This document shows, piece after piece, positions 34,301 through 42,309 of a stretch of DNA of 64,000 nucleotides. Numbering within the stretch: the first letter of the stretch is position 1; every line of letters begins with the position of its first letter. Made by a program: the position numbers and the translations under genes. The stretch is taken from the NCBI GenBank assembly GCA_030431255.1, contig JAUIJL010000023.1, forward strand, positions 1 to 64,000. Direction: 5' to 3'. Origin of the DNA: Thermoanaerobaculia bacterium (lineage in GTDB: Bacteria; Acidobacteriota; Thermoanaerobaculia; Multivoradales; J023). The notes under the pieces are model-generated. The model was not told the DNA's origin. It saw nothing but the letters and a program-made list of their open reading frames with translations, and did no database searches.

Positions 34301-37300
34301 AGCCGGCCAACTGAAAGTGTTGATAGTTGTGGGAGAAAATGAACCGGCTGCCGGCGGACGCCGAGCCGTTGGTGGCACATAGGGAGCCCGACAGATTGGC
34401 GGTTTCGCCCCCGGCCACGGTTTCGGAGGTCGGCAGGCCGCGGTCGACGCCGGCGGTAGTGCCGATACCGAGCTTGACCACCAGGTCCTTGGCGTTGCGC
34501 CCCCCGGACGTCTTCCACTTCCGGGAGCAAGTCAAGGAGCCTTGACCGTTGAATTGGAATTCGGTCACATAGGTGCGACCGCCCTCGGTGGTGGTCTGCT
34601 TGTTGAAGGGGTGCAAGATCCAGCCCTGGGACAGCGACGGTTGATAGCTGCTGGGGCTGCCGACGCTGATATATCCCGTCGTGCCGTTGATCCCCAGATT
34701 GGTGCCGCCGGTGGCGGTGTAGACCGTGGTTTCCGTCCGGGTCTGGGTGCCGGCGAAGTTGTCCTTGGTCACCACCCGGCGGAATTTGCCGGCGCCGTTG
34801 TACTGCGACGACTCCACGTCCACATAACGACCGCCGTCGTCGTGGTAGATGGTGCGCTCCGCCACTTTCATCGGATTGACTTGATAGCAGCGGGCGCTTT
34901 CGCCGAATCGAATGGCGCACGGACGCCAGGGCAGCTCACTGGCGTAACGCACGTAAACCGAGCGCTTGGCGCTACCACAGCTGTTGCCGGAGCAATGAAA
35001 GATTTGTTGAGAAAGGAATCGGCGGGTCGAGGTCGAGCTACCAGTCTTGAAATCTTTCGAAAACGGCAAGCCGTTGTCGGTGACCTGCCATTGATCGATG
35101 GGGGTGCTGGTGGACGGATAACGCGGCCCTTGGCGCACCGAGTGGTAGTAGACCGTGCGGGTGTGCTTGCCCTCCGAGTTGGCGGGGGCGTCCACCTGGA
35201 CCCTGCGATAGTTCGCCCGGGAGCAGTCCGCCCCGTAGAGCACCAATTCGTTGCGCGGTGGGTAGAGACTGCTGTCGTAATTCCAAACCCCTTCGACCGA
35301 GCCGTCCCCTCGCTTCGCCGTGCGGGTGGCGACACCGGTCGACGGGTAATCCCATTCCACAGACGCCGGATCCACGTTCTCGAACGTGCAGCGGGTCGGC
35401 ACCAGCCAACGGCTGCTGTTGTAGGTCCAGGCGATCGAGCCCCGAGAGGGCGCCGTCGCTTCGACGATGCGGCCGCTGTAGTAGCCGCTGCTCGAGGTGC
35501 TGTATTGGAATTGCCACGGCTGGGAATGCGGCACGGTGATTTGGGTCAGCAGCGGCACGCGGATGGTGTGGGCGCTTACCGGCAGTTGGTCCGTGTCGTG
35601 GGGTTTGCCACGATTCATGGTCCGGGGTGTGTAACCGAAGTTGTACACGGCGCGTTGGCCGTTGAACGCCGCCAGATCGACCTTCTTCACCACTTTGCGC
35701 AGGTCGCCCCATTCGTCGCCCTCGGGCGTGACGAAGGGCGAGACACCGTCACCGCCGGCGGTGTCGGCATTGGAGTGGCTGAATGTGATCGTGTGTTGAC
35801 GCCCGGTGCTGTCGGTGACGGTCCACGTTTCCGTGTTGCCGCTCAGGCCGTAGCTCACCCGCATGTAATTGCCGTAGGCGTCCCGCATCTCGTAGAAGCG
35901 GTAGCAATTGGCGGCGCCACCCCCGCCGCAGAAATCCGTGCCGGCCTTTTGGTTGGTCTTCCTGAAGACCGACACCAGGCCGTTGGGGAATTCGACGTGG
36001 GACTCCGTCGACGACACGTGTTTGAGTCGGATGAAGCTGCCGTCTTTGGAGTGCAACCCCGAGCGGTTGTTGAAATCGTGCAACGTGGTGGCCGCGCCAC
36101 TGGGTGCGACGTACATCCAAGCGCTGTTCATATCCGCCGAATCCGTCGGGCGATTGGGCCAGCGTTCCCAATCGTTGCCGCTCATGCCGCTTTGGGACAC
36201 CGGCTGATAGAGGCGGCCGAAGTGCAGCTCCCAACCGAGGCCGGCGTTGGTGGCGTGGTGGGTCAACGCGAAGGTGATCGGTTTCAGCGGCGGCGGGCAG
36301 CCGGTCTGCGGGCAGCCGGTCTGCACGTGCTCCCACAAGTTGGAGTTGTTGACCGGCGTCACTTGATATTTGAGCACCGGTCCCACCTCGTAGGTCTGGC
36401 CGAGAGGCACGGTGACCACCAAATTGCCCGAGGCGGTGTCGATGTGGTCGATCTCGCTCGCCGATTGGAAGGGCGTGTTGGGGCGGAATCCGCGGGGGGA
36501 GACCACGGGGGTGTAGGTCGCCGTACCCGGAATCGGCACCTCGACCTCGAGCCCTGTCTTTTGTTCGTCGCTCGGCGATTCGGAAGTCTCGCTTTTGTCC
36601 GAAGACCGTTCGGGCTCCGCGACTCGCATCATCACCGTCGCCGGTGCCGACACGTTGCCCATTTCGTCGCTGACGGAAACGATCAGCTCCGCGTCGCCGA
36701 TGGCCGGCTCGGAACCCAGCCGGCAATCGGCACCGCGGGTTTCGAAGCGGCACTCGAGCTTGATCTCGGAACCGTTGAGCGAGGCTTTGAGACCGTCCGG
36801 TCGCACACCGGACCGGTCGTCGTCGTAGTCGAGAACGAAACGCGGCCGGGTGCCGACTCGACGCAGGTGGGTCGGCTCGACGATCGACACGGTCGGCTCG
36901 ACGGTGTCGGGCTCGGTGGAGTCGACGGCGAGAGCGCGGATTTCACTCGCTGTGCCGTGAGTCGATGCGGCAGAAGGGGCGGCAAGCCGCTCGAGCGTCC
37001 GGCCGGAAGCGCTGATGCGCACCAGCTCGGCGCCGTCGGTCAGCCACAGAGAGCGGGTCGAGGGGTCCGTCGACCAAGCGACGATCTTTCGATCGGGGCC
37101 GAAGGGTGCAACCTCGATCGAGAGCTCGCCGTCCGCTCGGCGCAGGTGGGTCGGACCGATCTTCCACACGGGGCTGCCGTCGGCCGGCGCGTCGATCTCG
37201 GAGATCGATCGGGCCGGGTCGAGAACCGAGCGAGTCTTGCCGTCCAGGTCGAGCTGCTGCCGGCCTCGATCCGAAACCAGCCACAGCTCGACGCTTTCCG

Positions 37301-37895
37301 TATCCCCGGCCGACGACCGGTGGTCGAACGATTCGATCTCGAAGCCGGCGATGGCGTCGTAGGCGGTCGTGGCGTCCGCCGTCGCCACCCAAAGGGTCGA
37401 TTGCGAGGGATCGAGAGCCGCCCCTCGGAATTCACTCGTCAGCTCGATTTCCGTCAGCCGTTGCCCGCCGGGGCCGAAGGCCGACAACGTGCGGCCGCGG
37501 GCCAACCACAACGATCCGTCGCCGGGTACCGGCGTCAGGCTCGCCGGTGGGCGGGGCTCGCCGTCGAGGTCGATCCGCCAAAGCAGCTCGCCGCTGGAGG
37601 ACGAGCAGGTCAGCGAGCTCGGCGAAGCGCTCCACACCACACCGCGGGAGCTGTCCACCGCCAAGGCCGTCGCGCCCTCGGTTCCTTCGAGTCGGACGGT
37701 GGTGCCGCTGATTCGGTCGAGGCCTAGCACGCCGTCGGCCTGAGCCGTCCACAACACGTCGCGAGGCTCGGGGTCCGGGGCCGGGTCGAAGGCGGCCGTG
37801 ACAGCGGCCGGCCAAGCCGCTGAGATCAACAGCAAGTAGAGAAAGACGAGGGCCGAGGGGGCCCGGCCGAAGAACGTCGTAGATCGGGGGTTCAT
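31374..37895 (-). CDS. RHS-repeat polymorphic toxin with C-terminal deaminase-like domain
   Basis: I use ATG 37895, which follows GGAGA and opens a signal peptide (FLYLLLISAAWPAAVTA); total 2173 residues. Residues ~40-330 look like a beta-propeller. Middle and later parts carry many YD/RHS repeats (TYRYDDAGRLTLIEE, FTFDPYDQ, FGYDAAGNI), ending in the RHS core border MGRTYLFPFGRFASVD...GNNPIGRVDPDGEA. The variable C-terminus (~last 145 residues) holds GGQCAEANCIARALNKG and KPPCNVCKQLL, the C-A-E and P-C-x-x-C pattern of zinc-dependent deaminase toxins (YwqJ-like). It should be exported, with the RHS shell encapsulating the toxin, and act on nucleic acids or nucleotides of a target cell. A candidate immunity gene follows after 3 bp. 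Confidence 0.88.
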   Translation of the reverse strand: MNPRSTTFFGRAPSALVFLYLLLISAAWPAAVTAAFDPAPDPEPRDVLWTAQADGVLGLDRISGTTVRLEGTEGATALAVDSSRGVVWSASPSSLTCSSSSGELLWRIDLDGEPRPPASLTPVPGDGSLWLARGRTLSAFGPGGQRLTEIELTSEFRGAALDPSQSTLWVATADATTAYDAIAGFEIESFDHRSSAGDTESVELWLVSDRGRQQLDLDGKTRSVLDPARSISEIDAPADGSPVWKIGPTHLRRADGELSIEVAPFGPDRKIVAWSTDPSTRSLWLTDGAELVRISASGRTLERLAAPSAASTHGTASEIRALAVDSTEPDTVEPTVSIVEPTHLRRVGTRPRFVLDYDDDRSGVRPDGLKASLNGSEIKLECRFETRGADCRLGSEPAIGDAELIVSVSDEMGNVSAPATVMMRVAEPERSSDKSETSESPSDEQKTGLEVEVPIPGTATYTPVVSPRGFRPNTPFQSASEIDHIDTASGNLVVTVPLGQTYEVGPVLKYQVTPVNNSNLWEHVQTGCPQTGCPPPLKPITFALTHHATNAGLGWELHFGRLYQPVSQSGMSGNDWERWPNRPTDSADMNSAWMYVAPSGAATTLHDFNNRSGLHSKDGSFIRLKHVSSTESHVEFPNGLVSVFRKTNQKAGTDFCGGGGAANCYRFYEMRDAYGNYMRVSYGLSGNTETWTVTDSTGRQHTITFSHSNADTAGGDGVSPFVTPEGDEWGDLRKVVKKVDLAAFNGQRAVYNFGYTPRTMNRGKPHDTDQLPVSAHTIRVPLLTQITVPHSQPWQFQYSTSSSGYYSGRIVEATAPSRGSIAWTYNSSRWLVPTRCTFENVDPASVEWDYPSTGVATRTAKRGDGSVEGVWNYDSSLYPPRNELVLYGADCSRANYRRVQVDAPANSEGKHTRTVYYHSVRQGPRYPSTSTPIDQWQVTDNGLPFSKDFKTGSSTSTRRFLSQQIFHCSGNSCGSAKRSVYVRYASELPWRPCAIRFGESARCYQVNPMKVAERTIYHDDGGRYVDVESSQYNGAGKFRRVVTKDNFAGTQTRTETTVYTATGGTNLGINGTTGYISVGSPSSYQPSLSQGWILHPFNKQTTTEGGRTYVTEFQFNGQGSLTCSRKWKTSGGRNAKDLVVKLGIGTTAGVDRGLPTSETVAGGETANLSGSLCATNGSASAGSRFIFSHNYQHFQLAGSRISGFPYSYRATIDRNTGLPNVTFNPADQRTTHSFDQLGRLTSSVPESTLGEAKTVYVYRNPAGADPSMDIRRENGSTLMTLDTQVYDGFGRPTRKITRRPTGNASWAESEQKTFYDALGAVTRVTTLQNKSSVNTNHATVYSLHDAFGRPGRVKAPDGQVENRTYNGVRAMSSRVNVRTSLGGTTAVTTTTTFDSRGRITQSSNPLYATTFTFDPYDQKIKAVRTGGGINQTRFYTYDARSLLLSERHPEVGASGNGYITFQPDAFGNPRRVQDGGRDLTYRYDDAGRLTLIEETSGGRDWRNFVWASANSGSNYQKGKLIREIRHNYPAGGPSDWAIYEEYEYRGKLGKASKKTTQLQYLTEPGDDRYNVFFSQTFAYDPLGNPTSFGYPVCETTPQNGRRFCNDGSNDIPAPSHTVSRTYNQGLPRRVSSSLGPWAEYSYHPNLQPSRLDYSNGVDGIFDQGTNGMVRHARLRYVKGATTVYDSGSFGYDAAGNIWQIGADRYYYDRANRLLYGTVAQAGAGFREEYTYDAADNIRSLRQNGNAWIPRDANTATNRMSTGITYDAAGNMTTVGSPVLYRMQYDALNQQVQFDNQVAGQESTHLYGFGPGERRLIIFDGTTAERTFKFRDLEGRVLREYKVNGWGPYNSPADPGEAWVFEKDFIYGEQGLIATRSRNGTQRFFHSDHLGSPRAITDQAGVRRGWRHFYPYGTGVSSSSGDDEPTVKFTGHERDPHNLTDYMMGRTYLFPFGRFASVDHQGKDGWNLYTYVGNNPIGRVDPDGEAGFLATALLGGVADAGFQVALNVISGDSAFKGTGKAFVSGAVVGATGFGAFKILQRGVKTVQAARRASAAKRLADKAQKLPASKRPNTVAVLKAKDGRVVVGRNQGGVTHSKVQEALENIPSNKFGGQCAEANCIARALNKGVDTKGATIEVVNVRGAGSTTGLHGTPKPPCNVCKQLLDTFDVSLKGQ

Positions 37896-38241
37896 GTCGG
37901 TCTCCAGAAACGGTTCGGGTGTGTCCACCATGCGCGTTGGGGAGTGCGCACGACGGCCTTTCTGGAGCTGCTTGCGCCCTCCGATCTAGAATTGGATCAG
38001 CGCTCGACACGAAAGAGGACGAGCGGTTCGTCGGCCGATACCCGTGGGCGAATCGCGGTGCCCGGCGGCCGTCCGATCGTCGTCCTGAGGCCTTTGTCTC
38101 ATCGTGCAACAGGGGAAGCGGGTGTCAAGCTTTGCTCATGATTGCTCGGATGCGGGGTTCGTCGACATGGGAGAGAATCATCCGACCAAGAGGTAACGCT
38201 TCGGCGGTTGAAGGACGATCGGCAGGTTTAAAGGGTGGGCT
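37896..38241. other. divergent intergenic region between RHS toxin and propeller gene
   Basis: 346 bp that must carry both promoters. No convincing promoter, operator or small gene was identified. Confidence 0.4.
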
Positions 38242-40929
38242 ATGAAATACGTCCGGGTTCTGTGTTTGGGGATGCTCTTGGCTCCGATCGCTGCTTCGAT
38301 CGCTGCTTCAATCGCATGGGCGAACGAGCTCCGCCCCGTGGGCCCCGACGGTGGCCAAGGGGTCCGAGACGTGGTCTACGCTCCGTCGAACCCGGAAATC
38401 CTTTACTCCTTGGGTGGTCGGCACATCTACCGTTCCGAAAACGGGGGGGAGACCTGGCGCTCCATGACCCTGGGTAAGAACGTGCCGGCCTGGACTCTGG
38501 TGGTTCACCCCAGGGACGAAAATACCGTTGTCGCAGTGGTCGGTGCTTATGGTGGAGAGCCGGGCATGTCTATCTCCCAGGATGGGGGAGTGTCTTGGCA
38601 GACCCTTCAGGCGCCCCAGGATCCCGACCAGTTGTTGGGGGGCGAGCGGGCGTTCTTCAGTCCGGACGGCAGCACGCTCTATGTGCATCAATCGAATATC
38701 GACAAAGGCTACACGGGGCTGATCAAGAGCTCGGATCTCGGCGAGACGTGGTCCACCTGCGAAACCCCGGGGGCGATCCGTTCGATCGCCGGCAGCCCCC
38801 ACCAAGCGGGTCACTTGGTGGGCAGCTTCTACGGCGAAGGGACGTTGCTGACCCGCGACGATTGCGCCACATGGTCAGTGGTTCAGCACCATCAATATAC
38901 GTCCATGGAGTGGTTCGTTTACGGCCACTCAGCGCAGGAGCTTTGGGGGGTGAGTGGACGGTCTCTCTATCGATCCACGGATAGCGGTGGCAGTTGGTCG
39001 CTTGTGCTGGGCACCGATCAACCCATTGAAGACCTGGCCTTGGATCCGGACGACCCCAATCGCCTTTATGCCGTCACACTTTTGCATGTTTGGGTTTCCG
39101 CGGACCGCGGCAGCTCATGGGAGAAGCTCAATCTTCGGGGCGTTCCTTTTTCGCAGCGAGTAATCGCGCCACCGGGTCCAGAATTGGAAGTGGTGGCGGT
39201 GTCGCGGCGAGGAATCGAGAAAAGCATCGACGGCGGCCGTTCCTGGCGGGCCATAAATCGGGGCATCAACGCCGAATCGGTGGTTCGTATTCTGATGCAT
39301 CCCCAACGGCCGGAAGAGATGTGGGCCGCGGGGTGGGGAGGCCTATCCCGTAGCTTCGATAGTGGCCGTACGTGGCAGTGGGTGGACACGGGTTTGGAGC
39401 ACTCCCGTGGATTCACCGACATTCAAATCGACCCCGAGACCGGTGAGTTGTTTGCTGCCGGCTTCTCCAACCGCCTGATGCGCAGCTCCGATAATGGTGC
39501 GACTTGGGTCGCAAGTGACGACTCCATCAGATACCCCGGTCCGTTCCATATCGTGCTCGATCCCCATGAGCCCAGGCGAGTCTTTGCCACGGCCGATTGG
39601 ACCAGCCCTTTTCTCCTGGTATTCGAGAACGGTGGCGCCACCGTGGACACGCTCGATATGAACGGCACTATCGCCAACGAGGTCTTTGTGGATCCGGAAG
39701 CTCCCGGGCGGTTAATCGTCGCGGGTTTCGGTGGTGTTCAGGTGAAAGACACCCTGAACGCCGAGCCCCGGCCCACGTTCCTGACGCCCTACGACACCCT
39801 ATTGGCCCAGGTTCCCTCCCAGCCCAAGCACTTTCTTGTGCTGCATCCCGAAACCGGCAATATCTGGCGATCCACGGATAGTGCCGAGACATGGACCGAA
39901 GTCGAGGGGAATCTGGCTGCCCAAATCGGTGCCCGGAGCTACGGGGCTTGGAATTGGCAGCTGGTGGTTTCCCCCCATGATCCCGAAGATCTCTTTTACG
40001 CGACGGGTGCCGGCTTCGGGGGACTTTGGCGATCCAGGGATGCCGGCGTGACCTGGCAGCGCTTCTCCGACGCGTCCTTTTCCGCTCAGACCGTTACATT
40101 TTCTTCCCAAGATCCTGAGGAGCTCTGGGTCGGAAGCAACGGTCAGGGCTTGTTGCATGACCGGGGGGGACCCCTGCCGGCATGCGCAGAGGACGAAGCC
40201 CTCTGCTTGCGTTCCGGGCGTTTCGAGGCGGTGGTCGATTGGCAAACCGCGGACGGCCGGACCGGAAGGGCACGGCAGGTCCTGACCGAGATCGACACCT
40301 CAGGCTTGTTCTGGTTCTTCGAGGATCAAAATTGGGAGCTGATGGTGAAAGTCTTGGACGGTTGTGGGCTGAACGACAACTTCTGGGTTTTCTCCGCCGC
40401 CACCACCGACCTGGAATACCGCTTGCGGGTAGAGGATCGTTGGACGGGGCTTTCCCGCACCTACTTCAACCTGCAAGGGCAGCCGGCCAAAGCCAATACG
40501 GATACGGCGGCTCTACCGACTTGCCATGCCGCGCCGCCGGAAGGGGCTGATACATCACCCCCGGTGCAAGCCCAAGGAGATGCGGGCATGGCCGTCGATC
40601 TCCAGGGCGAGCGCTTTCGGGCCTCGGTAGTGTGGGACACGGGCACGGCCATGGGTGATGGTCACTTGGCCACCCTCGGCACCGAGGACTCGGCCATCTT
40701 CTGGTTCTTCGACCCGACCAATTGGGAGATGCTGATCAAAGTCTTGGACGGGTGCGCGATCAACGGCCACTTCTGGGTGCTTGCCGCCACCACCTCCGAT
40801 GTCGGCTATCGCCTGCGTATCGAGGATTTGCTCACCGGTGAGGTGAGACGCTTCGAAAATTCACCGGGCAGCCCAGCCCCGACCCTGACGGAAACCGAGG
40901 CCTTCTCGGGCTGCACGTTAGGCTCTTAG
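38242..40929 (+). CDS. secreted BNR/sortilin-like beta-propeller protein with duplicated C-terminal domain
   Basis: 895 residues with a signal peptide (VLCLGMLLAPIAASIAASIAWA). Residues ~30-640 contain many BNR/Asp-box type repeats: YRSENGGETWRSM, SISQDGGVSWQTL, IKSSDLGETWSTC, YRSTDSGGSWSLV, KSIDGGRSWRAI, RSFDSGRTWQWV, WRSTDSAETWTEV, WRSRDAGVTWQRF. These form a multi-bladed propeller like sortilin or Ycf48-type repeats. The last ~240 residues hold two copies of a domain with FWFF-x-x-x-NWE, KVLDGC, NFWVFSAATT and YRLRVED (copies begin near residues 655 and 790). That repeat is known to me only from large secreted proteins of similar bacteria. It probably binds glycans or surface structures outside the cell; no catalytic site was recognised. 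Confidence 0.75.
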   Translation: MKYVRVLCLGMLLAPIAASIAASIAWANELRPVGPDGGQGVRDVVYAPSNPEILYSLGGRHIYRSENGGETWRSMTLGKNVPAWTLVVHPRDENTVVAVVGAYGGEPGMSISQDGGVSWQTLQAPQDPDQLLGGERAFFSPDGSTLYVHQSNIDKGYTGLIKSSDLGETWSTCETPGAIRSIAGSPHQAGHLVGSFYGEGTLLTRDDCATWSVVQHHQYTSMEWFVYGHSAQELWGVSGRSLYRSTDSGGSWSLVLGTDQPIEDLALDPDDPNRLYAVTLLHVWVSADRGSSWEKLNLRGVPFSQRVIAPPGPELEVVAVSRRGIEKSIDGGRSWRAINRGINAESVVRILMHPQRPEEMWAAGWGGLSRSFDSGRTWQWVDTGLEHSRGFTDIQIDPETGELFAAGFSNRLMRSSDNGATWVASDDSIRYPGPFHIVLDPHEPRRVFATADWTSPFLLVFENGGATVDTLDMNGTIANEVFVDPEAPGRLIVAGFGGVQVKDTLNAEPRPTFLTPYDTLLAQVPSQPKHFLVLHPETGNIWRSTDSAETWTEVEGNLAAQIGARSYGAWNWQLVVSPHDPEDLFYATGAGFGGLWRSRDAGVTWQRFSDASFSAQTVTFSSQDPEELWVGSNGQGLLHDRGGPLPACAEDEALCLRSGRFEAVVDWQTADGRTGRARQVLTEIDTSGLFWFFEDQNWELMVKVLDGCGLNDNFWVFSAATTDLEYRLRVEDRWTGLSRTYFNLQGQPAKANTDTAALPTCHAAPPEGADTSPPVQAQGDAGMAVDLQGERFRASVVWDTGTAMGDGHLATLGTEDSAIFWFFDPTNWEMLIKVLDGCAINGHFWVLAATTSDVGYRLRIEDLLTGEVRRFENSPGSPAPTLTETEAFSGCTLGS

Positions 40930-41169
40930 ATCACCGATGGCATCTCAGCCGTGAGGGCCATAGCCCGGGCCGAGCGGGCCTGGGTCCGGGCCCACGAGGG
41001 CGAGGGAGCACCGCCGCCGTCGGTTCCGTTCAGCTCCGGCCCGGCGACCGTCGGGCCGTGAGCACGCGAGACGGTCGAAATAGCCTAGCGATCTTGGGGA
41101 CCGGACGTCGCTCTCGCAGGGCCCTGCAATGCTCGCGTGGCAAATTTGGTCATGAGTGAGAAACGGCAA

Positions 41170-41355
41170 ATGGTCTCGGTTCGCGTCATTCGTGGAACCA
41201 AGGACCCTGGCGGAGAGGCAAGCGGAGCTTCGCCGGCGGAGGGTCTTGAGCTCGTTTGGGGCTTAACCGTGGATTCGTGGGCATTCCGCGGAGTAGACCT
41301 TAGTGAATCCCGATTACAGAGACATGCTGTTACTGTTGTGCGAGGAGGGTGCTGA
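41170..41355 (+). CDS. small protein of an antitoxin-like pair (61 aa)
   Basis: From ATG 41170 the protein reads VSVRVIRGTKDPGG, then LELVWGLTVDSWAFRG and ESRLQRHAVTVVRGG. The end pattern LVWxLTxDxW followed by ESRLQR-VxRVVR is one I know from small proteins encoded just ahead of MNT-type nucleotidyltransferases. Here that partner is present only as a 43-codon fragment overlapping the 3' end (41303-41434). The gene may be intact but orphaned. Confidence 0.45.
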   Translation: MVSVRVIRGTKDPGGEASGASPAEGLELVWGLTVDSWAFRGVDLSESRLQRHAVTVVRGGC

Positions 41356-41434
41356 GTTTCTAGTGGTCAGGGCCTATGCCTTAGGCGGGTTTCCGACGGA
41401 CGGCGCCCTTAAAGGAAGTGCTGCTGTACAATAG
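41303..41434 (+). pseudogene. truncated MNT-type nucleotidyltransferase remnant
   Basis: GTG 41303 opens NPDYRDMLLLLCEEGAEFLV followed by VRAYALG. This matches the start of DUF6036/MNT-like nucleotidyltransferases, typically NPDFRDML...EFLVVGAYAL. After about residue 28 the similarity stops, and the frame ends at TAG 41432-41434. The catalytic GSxxxxxxDxD region is gone, so it is a stump left by a deletion that joined it to the VapBC-type pair. Confidence 0.5.
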
Positions 41435-41457
41435 CTTCAGGTCATAGGAGCTCATAC

Positions 41458-41745
41458 ATGCAAAACTACCCCCTCACCGTTCAAGTGTCTGCAGAGGCTG
41501 CGCGAGCCTATGAGATGGCTTCTCCCGAAGAGCGGCGCAGGGTCGACGATGCGCTCAGAAGGGGGCTACGGGAGCTCATGGAGACACCATCTGCTACTCC
41601 AGCCGAGCGCCCAGCGACCTCTCGGGCTGTACGCCATCAGTCCGCCGAGATTCATCCTGACGTTCTGGCAATCACTGGCCTTGTCCCGCCGGACTTCGAC
41701 GCCCGCGCTGAATATCGTGACCATCTCATGAAGAAGCATCGATGA
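41458..41745 (+). CDS. antitoxin-like protein of a VapBC-type pair
   Basis: 95 residues, with TAGGAG upstream of ATG 41458. The start NYPLTVQVSAEAARAYEMAS followed by PEERRRVDDALRRGLRELM fits a small regulator in which a strand and a helix bind DNA, with a disordered C-terminal tail (HPDVLAITGLVPPDFDARAE) binding the toxin. Its stop overlaps the PIN gene start as ATGA (41742-41745), so the two are co-translated. The exact antitoxin family is not certain. Confidence 0.65.
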   Translation: MQNYPLTVQVSAEAARAYEMASPEERRRVDDALRRGLRELMETPSATPAERPATSRAVRHQSAEIHPDVLAITGLVPPDFDARAEYRDHLMKKHR

Positions 41746-42146
41746 AGTGGCTCATCGATCTGAATGTCCTGTTGGACGTCATCCAGCAAAGGCTGCCTTT
41801 CTTCGATTCTTCCGCTCAGGTGATTAGCAAGACGGTTCGAGGAGAAGCCGCTGGATTCATCGCCAGCCATGAATTGACAACCATTTACTACATTGTGAAT
41901 CGGCACGCCAATCGCCAAGCGGCTGATGACATCGTTGATTGGCTCCTGGTCCACTTCGAGATCATTCCTCAGGGCGCAGAGGTTTTCAAACGTGCTCGTC
42001 AGTTGGCGTTTGCAGACTTCGAGGATGCGGCAGTTGCCAGTGCTGCCGAGGCAGCTCAGTGCGAATTCATCGTCACTCGCAATGTGGTGGACTTTACGAA
42101 TTCTCCCGTACCGGCTATCGCGCCTGCTGATCTGTTGGTGCTATAA
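41742..42146 (+). CDS. PIN-domain toxin (VapC-like ribonuclease)
   Basis: 134 residues. LIDLNVLLDVIQQR gives the first acidic residue of the PIN fold, FIASHELTTIYYIVNR the middle helix, and FEDAAVASAAEAAQCEFIVT plus RNVVDF the later acidic cluster and Asn/Asp positions. The canonical sequence FxDA is present. The family cleaves structured RNAs such as tRNA when freed from its antitoxin. The upstream gene is the likely antitoxin, overlapping by 4 bp. The pair stands beside remnants of another toxin-antitoxin-like pair, suggesting a small accumulation site. Confidence 0.8.
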   Translation: MKWLIDLNVLLDVIQQRLPFFDSSAQVISKTVRGEAAGFIASHELTTIYYIVNRHANRQAADDIVDWLLVHFEIIPQGAEVFKRARQLAFADFEDAAVASAAEAAQCEFIVTRNVVDFTNSPVPAIAPADLLVL

Positions 42147-42309
42147 GCGCCGCGGAATCAATCTGTGTCGTATCCGAGCTCTCACACAAATCATTCATAT
42201 CGTTGTGGTGTTTGTGATTGGGTATTCGAGATCAACGAGCTGAGGCGCGAGGCAAGGTGACGCGTGGCCCGACTAGGTCCTGATTCAGCGTGGAAAAGGC
42301 GCCGCGCCG

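Noticed and set aside
31377-37727. Very long plus-strand frames opposite the RHS gene
   Set aside because: They are antisense shadows of high-GC coding sequence, with repetitive Val/Gly/Arg composition and no motifs.
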